Part shown: positions 58,296 to 64,000 of the stretch, piece after piece | How the letters are laid out: each line of letters begins with the position of its first letter | Position numbering within the stretch: position 1 is the first letter of the stretch | From: Nibribacter koreensis | GTDB lineage: Bacteria; Bacteroidota; Bacteroidia; Cytophagales; Hymenobacteraceae | NCBI RefSeq assembly: GCF_039541795.1 | Contig: NZ_BAABGX010000002.1 | Coordinates: 1,612,001 to 1,676,000, forward strand | Length of the DNA: 64,000 nt | Direction: 5' to 3' | Made by a program: the position numbers and the translations under genes | Notes under the pieces: generated by a model | What the model was told of the DNA's origin: nothing | Database searches by the model: none | What the model saw: only the letters and a program-made list of their open reading frames with translations

Positions 58296-58324
58296 AAAAG
58301 CCGAAGCGGTGGGCTTCGGCTTTT
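58296..58324 (-). terminator. intrinsic terminator of the Spy-like gene
   Basis: AAAAGCCGAAG / CTTCGGCTTTT stem with T tract on the minus strand. Confidence 0.88.
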
Positions 58325-58345
58325 CTGTTATCTAAATGAGAAGGA

Positions 58346-58777
58346 TTAAATGTCTCCTTTGGTTTTGGTAGTGCCTTTGATGGGTTGGCGTCCTCCTCTG
58401 CCTTGGCCTTGCTCCATCTGCTTGGCGAGCATGGCAGCAAACTTCTCCTGTTGGGCGGGCGTCAGGATGGCGTTGATTTCGAGGGCGCGTTTCTGGGCTT
58501 GGGCTTGCATGGCCTGGCGGTCTGGACGGGTACCAGGTGTGCGCAGTTTATCCATTTCCTGCACAGAGGCCGTCACAATGGCGGTGATTTTAACCGTCTG
58601 CTCTGGGGTAAGGTCCAGTTGCTTCTGGTAGCGCTGTACCTGGGCCTGGGCGCGTTGCTCGGCGGTGAGGGTGGCTCTGGGGTTGCTGGAGTTAGTTTGT
58701 TGCGCGAAGGCGGTGGTGCCCATCAAGAAAAGTACAAACGCAAAGGCCAACCGGGTTACTTTCTTAAATGTCATCAT
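58346..58777 (-). CDS. periplasmic Spy/CpxP-like protein
   Basis: 143 residues. Signal peptide (LAFAFVLFLMGTTAFAQ). LTxxQ-type motifs: LDLTPEQTVKITAIV and ILTPAQQEKFAAML, in a helical Gln/Ala-rich body, as in the Spy/CpxP envelope chaperone family. The C-terminus is basic (GGRQPIKGTTKTKGDI). Both Met1 and Met2 are possible starts. Divergent from the M16 genes. Confidence 0.7.
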   Translation of the reverse strand: MMTFKKVTRLAFAFVLFLMGTTAFAQQTNSSNPRATLTAEQRAQAQVQRYQKQLDLTPEQTVKITAIVTASVQEMDKLRTPGTRPDRQAMQAQAQKRALEINAILTPAQQEKFAAMLAKQMEQGQGRGGRQPIKGTTKTKGDI

Positions 58778-58982
58778 ACTAGATAAGGGGATTAAAGGGT
58801 TTACAGCTTAGAACGCGAAACCGACCAAAGGTTAATATACACCCAAAAATTTATTTCTAGAGGCAAGGCAATCAGGTCAATAGAATTGATTTCCATTTTT
58901 TTGAGTTAATTTTAAGGACGATTCACTTTTTGAGTACGCCAAACCAACCAAACGGACCCTTACTTTTTTTAACGCTTTTTGA

Positions 58983-60299
58983 ATGAAACGCTTATTGTTG
59001 AGTACCCTGTTGCTGGGTGCCGGCCTTACCGCCGCCGCGCAGAGCAACAAGATTGCCTTCACAGAATACGACCTGCCCAACGGTCTGCACGTGATTCTGC
59101 ACCAAGACAAAACCACCCCTACCGTTGCCGTTACCATGATGTACCATGTGGGCTCCAAGAACGAAGACCCGCGCCGCACCGGTTTCGCGCATTTCTTTGA
59201 GCACTTGATGTTTGAAGGCTCTGAGAACGTGGAGCGGGGCAAATACATCAACATGATTCAGAGCGCGGGCGGGGCCGTGAACGCCAACACTTCCTTTGAC
59301 CGCACCTACTACTACCAGATTCTGCCGTCCAACCAACTGGCCCTGGGTCTTTGGATGGAAGCTGACCGCCTCAAGTCTGCCAAGATTGACCAGCAGGGCG
59401 TAGAAACCCAGCGTCAGGTAGTCAAAGAAGAGAAGAAGCAGCGCATTGACAACCAGCCCTACGGCACCTTGCTGGAAAACACGTTCTCTACGGCGTATTC
59501 GGTGTTTCCGTACCGTTGGACGCCCATTGGCTCTGCACAGTACATTGATAAAGCGTCTCTACCGGAGTTCATGAACTTCTACAAGACCTACTATGTGCCC
59601 AACAACGCTACCCTCACCATTGCCGGAGATTTGGACGTGAACCAGACCAAGGCGTGGGTGGAGCAGTATTTTGGCAGCATTCCTAAAAGCAACATTCCCA
59701 TCATTAGACCCAGCGTCACCGAGCCTGCCCAGATGGAAGAAGGCCGCCGCGTGATTTTTGATAACATCCAGTTGCCAGCCGTCATCCAGGCCTATCACAT
59801 TCCGGCGCAGGGCACCCCAGATTCTTACGCCATTAACTTGTTGACGACCCTATTATCAGGTGGACAGAGCTCACGCCTGAACAAGGCATTGGTAGACAAC
59901 CAGCAGAAAGCGGTGCAAGTAGCCTCTATCCCCATGCCCTTGGAGCACCCGGGCTTGTTCATCAACCTAGCCATTGCCAACATGGGCGTAGATGCGCAGG
60001 AATTGGAGCGTGCTCTAGATACAGAAATTGAACGCGTGAAAACCGAGCCCATCACGGAGCAGGAGTTCCAGAAACTGCGCAACAAGATTGAAACCGAGTA
60101 CATCAACGGCATTTCTACCCTAGAGGGCCGCACCGAGAAGTTGGCTACCTATCACATGCTTTACAAAGACACCAACCTCATCAACACCGAGCTGGGCAAA
60201 CTGCTGGCCGTGACCAAAGAGGACATTCAGCGGGTGGCTAACCAGTACCTCACCAAAGAGAACCGTGTGGTGTTGCATTACCTGCCAAAGGGTAGATAA
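58983..60299 (+). CDS. M16-family zinc peptidase (catalytic)
   Basis: 438 residues with a signal peptide (MKRLLLSTLLLGAGLTAAAQ). Zinc motif His70-Phe-Phe-Glu73-His74 in RRTGFAHFFEHLMFEGS, with the downstream acidic residues (Q-R-Q-V-V-K-E-E-K). This is one M16 half (peptidase_M16 plus M16_C). The following gene at 60393 is an M16 protein without a zinc motif, matching the usual catalytic/regulatory two-component peptidase arrangement. Both begin with their own signal peptides, so the complex is expected in the periplasm or outer envelope. Spacing 93 bases, same strand. Confidence 0.92.
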   Translation: MKRLLLSTLLLGAGLTAAAQSNKIAFTEYDLPNGLHVILHQDKTTPTVAVTMMYHVGSKNEDPRRTGFAHFFEHLMFEGSENVERGKYINMIQSAGGAVNANTSFDRTYYYQILPSNQLALGLWMEADRLKSAKIDQQGVETQRQVVKEEKKQRIDNQPYGTLLENTFSTAYSVFPYRWTPIGSAQYIDKASLPEFMNFYKTYYVPNNATLTIAGDLDVNQTKAWVEQYFGSIPKSNIPIIRPSVTEPAQMEEGRRVIFDNIQLPAVIQAYHIPAQGTPDSYAINLLTTLLSGGQSSRLNKALVDNQQKAVQVASIPMPLEHPGLFINLAIANMGVDAQELERALDTEIERVKTEPITEQEFQKLRNKIETEYINGISTLEGRTEKLATYHMLYKDTNLINTELGKLLAVTKEDIQRVANQYLTKENRVVLHYLPKGR

Positions 60300-60392
60300 T
60301 TTGAAGATGTGCAGATTTGAAGATTTGAAAATGAGCCGAATAAGAGTGCTGTTTCAAGCCTTCAATAGTTTTAGTTTTTAGTTTAGATTTCG

Positions 60393-62465
60393 ATGAAAAG
60401 ATATATTTCCATTTTCTGTTTAGCCCTTTCTGCCGCGGTAGTAGGCGTGGCGCAGGCACAGCAAACACCACCGGCGGCCGGTCCCGCTCCTACCATTCAG
60501 TTAGGTAAGTATGAGTCGTTTGAGTTGTCCAATGGCTTAAAAGTGTACGTGGTAGAAAACCACCAACTGCCCAAAGTGGCCATGAGCCTGGTACTAGACC
60601 GCGACCCTCTGCTGGAAGGCGACAAAGTAGGCTTGACCTCGGCGGCCGGTTATCTCATGCGCAGTGGCACCGCCTCCCGCCCTAAAGACAAACTAGACGA
60701 AGAAGTAGATTTCATTGGTGCAACCTTGAACACCAGCGCCGCCGGTTTCTCGGCGTCTGCCCTTAAAAAGCACTTGCCCAAATTGATGGAGCTGGCCGCA
60801 GACGTGACCTTGAATCCGCAGTTTAACCAGGCAGAACTAGACAAGTTCAAGAGACAGATGCTCTCTAACCTGGCCGCGGGCAAGAACGATCCTGTCACCA
60901 TGCAGCAGAACCTGCAACAGGCACTGTTGTTCGGGAAGAGCCATCCGTATGGCGGCGTCATGACCGAGAAGACGGTGGAAAACATCACCCTGGCAGATGT
61001 GCAGAAGTACCACGCTACCTACTTCAGACCAAACATTGGCTATCTGGCCATTGTGGGCGATGTGACGGTGAAGGATGCCAAGAACTTAGCCAAGCAGTAT
61101 TTTGGTAAATGGAAGAAAGGGGATGTGCCCAATGCCAACTATCCGGCACCTACGGCATTGCAAGGAAACCGAGTAGCCTTTATTGACCGTCCTAACGCAG
61201 TGCAGTCCCAAATCTCGGTGACTTATGCGGTAGACCTGAAGCCCAACAACCCAGACGTCATTGCAGCTACCTTATTGAACAACATCCTGGGTGGTTCTTT
61301 TGCGCGCCTGGATGCCAACCTGCGCGAGAAGCATGCTTATACCTACGGCTCCAACTCGTCCCTTTCGGCAGATAAACTGACAGGCTACTTTACCGCCTAT
61401 GCCAGCGTACGCAACCCAGTAACAGATAGCGCTTTCACCCAGATTCTATTTGAGATGGACCGCCTGCGCAAAGAACCGGTACCTGCGCAAGAGTTGCAGA
61501 AAGTACAGAGCATGATGACGGGTTCCTTCGCGCGTTCTTTGGAGAACCCTTTGACGGTGGCCATGTTTGCCATCAACACCGCCCGTCACGGCTTATCTAA
61601 GGACTATTACGCCAATTACCTGAAGAGCGTAGCGACCGTGACCCCGGCAGACATTCAGCGCGTGGCCCAGAAGTACCTGCAGCCAGAGAATGCGCATTTA
61701 TTGGTGGTGGGCAATGCCCGTGAGGTAGCCGGTTCCTTAAAACGCTTTAACACTAGTCAGCCCATTGCCTATTACAACGCGTTTGGTGAGAAGACAGAGG
61801 CGCCCATCAACTCGCTTCCGGCGGGCGTGACGGTGCAAAGCGTGCTGGCGTCTTACATAAAGGCCATTGGCGGCCAGGCCAACCTTGAGAAAGTAAAGGA
61901 CCTTACCTTAAAGCGCACCATGAAAGTGCCGGGCGGTGAATTAGCCGTAACCCAGCAGCAGAAAGGCTTTGACAAACTGTTGCTGACCACTAAATACATG
62001 ACCGATGAGCTGAACCGCGTGACGGTGAATGGCAACCAGGGTGCTATCACCTCGCAAGGGCAAGTGAAGGAGCTAAGTGGCGTAGAGATACAGGACCAAA
62101 AGCTGGAAGGTATTCTATTCAGCGTGCTTAACTATGGCAACCTGGGCGTACAACTGGCCCTCAATACCATGGAAAAGGTAGAAGGCCGCGATGCCTACAA
62201 GCTGGAGCTGACCCTGCCCAGCGGTAAAAAATCCTTCCATTACTTTGACGCAGAAACCAGCCTGAAAGTACGCGAGGTAGCCACTGAGCAAACCTCTGTA
62301 GGCACCGCCAACCAAACCACCGACCTGAAAGACTACCGCGAAGTGAACGGCATCAAGTACCCGCACCAGATTGACCTGCACATTGGCGGCCAGGTACTCA
62401 CTTCAACTGTGACCAGCATTGAAGTAAACAAGAACCTGAAAGACGATTTGTTCAAAGTGAAGTAA
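60393..62465 (+). CDS. M16-family inactive partner subunit with C-terminal extension
   Basis: 690 residues. Signal peptide (MKRYISIFCLALSAAVVGVAQAQ). The M16 N-domain has GLTSAAGYLMRSGTASRPKDKLDEEVDFIGATLN where the catalytic partner has HFFEH, so the zinc ligands are absent. M16_C follows (ENPLTVAMFAINTARHGLSKDYYANYLKSV). Beyond about residue 480 there is a ~210-residue extension (YIKAIGGQANLEKVKDLTLKRTMKVPGGELAVTQQQ ... HIGGQVLTSTVTSIEVNKNLKDDLFKVK) of LolA-like outer-membrane lipoprotein-sorting type. A 52-bp palindrome and T tract end the transcript. Confidence 0.9.
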   Translation: MKRYISIFCLALSAAVVGVAQAQQTPPAAGPAPTIQLGKYESFELSNGLKVYVVENHQLPKVAMSLVLDRDPLLEGDKVGLTSAAGYLMRSGTASRPKDKLDEEVDFIGATLNTSAAGFSASALKKHLPKLMELAADVTLNPQFNQAELDKFKRQMLSNLAAGKNDPVTMQQNLQQALLFGKSHPYGGVMTEKTVENITLADVQKYHATYFRPNIGYLAIVGDVTVKDAKNLAKQYFGKWKKGDVPNANYPAPTALQGNRVAFIDRPNAVQSQISVTYAVDLKPNNPDVIAATLLNNILGGSFARLDANLREKHAYTYGSNSSLSADKLTGYFTAYASVRNPVTDSAFTQILFEMDRLRKEPVPAQELQKVQSMMTGSFARSLENPLTVAMFAINTARHGLSKDYYANYLKSVATVTPADIQRVAQKYLQPENAHLLVVGNAREVAGSLKRFNTSQPIAYYNAFGEKTEAPINSLPAGVTVQSVLASYIKAIGGQANLEKVKDLTLKRTMKVPGGELAVTQQQKGFDKLLLTTKYMTDELNRVTVNGNQGAITSQGQVKELSGVEIQDQKLEGILFSVLNYGNLGVQLALNTMEKVEGRDAYKLELTLPSGKKSFHYFDAETSLKVREVATEQTSVGTANQTTDLKDYREVNGIKYPHQIDLHIGGQVLTSTVTSIEVNKNLKDDLFKVK

Positions 62466-62487
62466 GCCATTCTTTCTAAGTTAATTT

Positions 62488-62547
62488 CCGCTCTCGTTTT
62501 TGGCCTGTTTTCATGAAAACAGGCCAAAAACGAGAGCGGTTTTTTTG
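62488..62547 (+). terminator. palindrome copy 23: perfect 52-bp palindrome forming the terminator of the M16 operon
   Basis: CCGCTCTCGTTTTTGGCCTG ... CAGGCCAAAAACGAGAGCGG, followed by TTTTTTT. It contains the dispersed palindrome (from about 62495 to 62532) with extended arms, so here it clearly works as a rho-independent terminator. Confidence 0.95.
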
Positions 62548-62611
62548 TGTCTAGTCTAAACTTGAGGAAAATGCTCAGACCAGCAATTCTTGAACTCTCA
62601 CTGCTTTCCTC

Positions 62612-62910
62612 TTTTGTCATCCTGAAAGGACCTTGTGGGAAAGCTAGACGGGCAGTGGCTATACGCACTGCTTGCGTTTTCAGCCTCTTTTCTGAAAAAC
62701 AGCCTGAAAATGCATTTACCTGCTTCAAGCTTATAGCTTGGAGCTAAATATGGCGCAAGTTTTCAACTTGCGTGCATCAGCGGCAGAAACAGCAAGTTTG
62801 TAAACTTGCTCATAAGCTACCCACAAGTTGCCGCTTCGCTCAAACTTGCGGGAGTTGTCACTTAGCAACCGTCATTACAACTTGCCCACAAGGTCCTTTC
62901 AGGGTGACAG
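62612..62910. repeat. inverted pair of the GACCTTGTGG repeat around CAAGTT hairpins
   Basis: TTTTGTCATCCTGAAAGGAC (62612 onward) and its inverted mate CCCACAAGGTCCTTTCAGGG (62885-62910). Two hairpins of the type GCAAGTT..AACTTGC lie between. Confidence 0.65.
62675..62712. repeat. dispersed palindrome, copy 24
   Basis: CGTTTTCAGCCTCTTTTC ... GAAAAACAGCCTGAAAATG. Confidence 0.85.
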
Positions 62911-63020
62911 AAGAAAAGGATTGCCAACCCATAGATAGTATGAGTTGCCAAATCCAGATTACACAATGAGCACCATTTTTTACTTCATCTTTTGGTAGCT
63001 TTTACTTGTGCACCTCTCCT

Positions 63021-63058
63021 CGTTTTTAGCTCGTTTTCTCAGAAACAAGCCAAAAACG
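63021..63058. repeat. dispersed palindrome, copy 25
   Basis: CGTTTTTAGCTCGTTTTC ... AGAAACAAGCCAAAAACG, upstream of the sigma-54 region. Confidence 0.9.
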
Positions 63059-63107
63059 AAAACCCTATTCCCTGCCTGAAAACTACCTTGATATAGCACT
63101 ACCTACT

Positions 63108-63123
63108 TGACCACATCTGGACT
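63108..63123 (+). promoter_or_regulatory. upstream activator dyad 1 for the efflux gene
   Basis: TGACCA-CATC-TGGACT. Its centre is 20 bases from that of dyad 2, about two helix turns. Confidence 0.6.
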
Positions 63124-63127
63124 GGAT

Positions 63128-63143
63128 TGTCCACTTCTGGACA
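63128..63143 (+). promoter_or_regulatory. upstream activator dyad 2 for the efflux gene
   Basis: TGTCCA-CTTC-TGGACA, perfect 6-bp arms. Together with dyad 1 it lies about 55-90 bases before the sigma-54 promoter, the usual position for NtrC-type activator sites. Confidence 0.65.
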
Positions 63144-63196
63144 GTAGGTTGCGATGAAATAGTTTGTAAATCACTGAAAAACAAATATTTATAAGT

Positions 63197-63212
63197 TGGC
63201 ACGGCGCTTGGA
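63197..63212 (+). promoter_or_regulatory. sigma-54 (RpoN) promoter
   Basis: TGGCACGGCGCTTGGA matches the -24/-12 consensus TGGCACGNNNNTTGCW at every fixed position but one (G for C in TTGC). ATG of the HlyD-type gene is 29 bases downstream. Confidence 0.75.
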
Positions 63213-63240
63213 TACAAAATGGTACCAAACCTGTATTAAA

Positions 63241-64000
63241 ATGGATAGAGAATTACCACAAACCGTTGTTCAGCAAGCCAAGCGCCGCCGCCTTTGGGTG
63301 ATAGGTGCCGTGGTGGCAACTGTGTTGCTGGGAGTGTTGGGCTTCCGGCTTTTGCTAGAGACCAGAGTGGCGAAATCTGAATTACGGTTTGCCACGGTAG
63401 AGGTAGGCGCGGTGGAAGCCTCGCTCACCGCCACCGGTACCGTGGTCCCTGAGAACGAAGAGGTCATCACCAGCCCCATCCAAGCCAAGATAGAACGCGT
63501 GCTCCATACCCCCGGCGACCAAGTAACCGCTGGCGAATCTTTGCTTCAACTAGACAAACAACTGGCCCAAACCTCTTTTGAAAAACTGAGAGACGAGCAG
63601 CAACTCAAGCAGAACAAGACCGCGGCGGTAGAAAACGACCTGAGAAAGAATGTGAACCAACTCCGCTCCCGCTACGCCGTGCAAGAAGTGCGCGTGAAAA
63701 GCTTACAAGCCGCTCTGGCAGACGAACAATATTTGCTCTCTATTGGTGGTGGCACTAAGGAAAACGTGAAGAAAGCCGAGCTGGATTTGAAAGTAGCCAA
63801 CCTGGAGCTGAACCAACTGCAGCGCCAGATCAAAGACGAGCAAGAAGCCGCCCGCATAGGCATGAAAGACGTGGGCTTTGAGCTGGAGATGAAGCGTCGC
63901 GACATCGGACAGTTACAGCGCCAACTAGACCAGGCAGACGTGAAAGCTTCGCGCAAAGGCGTGGTAACCTGGGTGAACGAAGAGATTGGCGCCACCGTCA
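63241..64000 (+). CDS. HlyD/RND-type efflux periplasmic adaptor (partial)
   Basis: 253 codons are visible; the 3-prime end lies beyond the window. A cytoplasmic N-tail (MDRELPQTVVQQAKRRRL) and one membrane helix (WVIGAVVATVLLGVLGFRLLL, about 19-39) precede a barrel/lipoyl hybrid start (ATGTVVPENEEVITSPIQAKIERVLHTPGDQVTAGESLLQLD, about 65-105) and a long coiled-coil hairpin with Gln/Glu/Lys heptads (about 110-235), then the returning lipoyl half (ADVKASRKGVVTWVNEEIGATV). Membrane fusion proteins of this type join an inner-membrane transporter to a TolC-like channel; the partner genes should follow. Expression appears sigma-54 dependent. Confidence 0.88.
   Translation, partial: MDRELPQTVVQQAKRRRLWVIGAVVATVLLGVLGFRLLLETRVAKSELRFATVEVGAVEASLTATGTVVPENEEVITSPIQAKIERVLHTPGDQVTAGESLLQLDKQLAQTSFEKLRDEQQLKQNKTAAVENDLRKNVNQLRSRYAVQEVRVKSLQAALADEQYLLSIGGGTKENVKKAELDLKVANLELNQLQRQIKDEQEAARIGMKDVGFELEMKRRDIGQLQRQLDQADVKASRKGVVTWVNEEIGATV

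Larger units (their letters stand above)
57940..58345. other. intergenic region with repeats
   Basis: About 406 bases holding an AT-rich repeat (57983-58013), the CCCCCTTTGAAGGGGG-type end (58027-58057), the composite element copy 2 (58069-58210), palindrome copy 22 and the terminator at 58296. No gene. Confidence 0.6.
62466..63240. other. 775-base intergenic region rich in repeats, sigma-54 promoter at its end
   Basis: Holds palindromes at 62488, 62675 and 63021, the inverted GACCTTGTGG pair (62612-62910), two CAAGTT..AACTTG hairpins (62753-62775, 62791-62810), two upstream dyads (63108-63143) and the sigma-54 promoter (63197-63212). I see no gene. Confidence 0.7.

Noticed and set aside
1..64000. 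tRNA and rRNA genes
   Set aside because: I found no cloverleaf or rRNA signature on reading, but this was by eye, so a short tRNA could have been missed.

Overview
The window looks like chromosome of a Bacteroidota bacterium, most probably order Cytophagales, family Hymenobacteraceae (Rufibacter or a close relative). The evidence is two proteins with Por/type IX secretion (T9SS) C-terminal sorting domains, an OMP_b-brl_3-type outer-membrane protein, paired DUF4097 proteins behind an ECF sigma factor, a TldD/TldE - DUF4159 - MoxR - DUF58 - BatA - DUF4175 cluster, roughly even base composition and the scarcity of clear Shine-Dalgarno sites. The genus is an inference. I saw no rRNA, tRNA, phage, transposase or CRISPR array.

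Layout. 1-3.3 kb: the start of a truncated PAS-type sensor gene and a complete hybrid histidine kinase with a 63-bp tandem coiled-coil repeat. 3.4-11 kb: an MpaB-family oxygenase, a serine hydrolase, and a set of small membrane-protein genes around a winged-helix regulator; three promoters here share the operator CTTTG-N5-CAAAG, which suggests a local regulon. 11-20.7 kb: a secreted TPR protein, a second serine hydrolase with TPR tail, a multi-PAS histidine kinase and a giant Ig-like T9SS cargo. 20.8-35.8 kb: a mostly minus-strand MoxR/DUF58/BatA/DUF4175 membrane-complex cluster with DUF4159 and a TldD/TldE pair; it carries a DUF559 nuclease, an rRNA/tRNA methyltransferase and two AT-rich genes of uncertain role. 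36-44 kb: a T9SS subtilase, PfkB, an M13 peptidase and NagA. 44-52 kb: two related TPR lipid/secreted proteins, an outer-membrane beta-barrel protein, and an ECF sigma / HEAT anti-sigma-like / DUF4097 x2 operon. 52-64 kb: an esterase-like secreted protein, an AraC regulator, small membrane and lipoprotein genes, a penicillin acylase, a Spy-like protein, an M16 peptidase pair (one catalytic, one without the zinc motif), and the start of an HlyD-type efflux adaptor gene preceded by a near-perfect sigma-54 promoter with two upstream dyads.

The most striking feature is not a gene. About 29 copies of a ~38-bp near-perfect palindrome (half-site CGTTTTTGGCCTG, then a TTTTC-TGGAAAA centre, then the complementary half) are scattered through the 64 kb. 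About 25 sit in intergenic gaps, often touching a stop codon, and several vary in a compensatory way so that pairing is kept. Four further copies lie in frame inside genes, and all four are in the BatA/DUF4175 cluster, where they encode peptides such as FARFPEKRLKT. Where intergenic copies are read as protein they give the recurring false peptide VFGLFSRKQPKN, which has consequences for start-site choice at nagA, the methyltransferase gene and a TPR gene. Other dispersed elements are also present: a 142-143 bp MITE-like element with ~30-bp perfect terminal inverted repeats on both sides of the DUF58 gene, a ~140-bp composite element in two copies, and an inverted-pair repeat containing CTGAAAGGACCTTGTGG.
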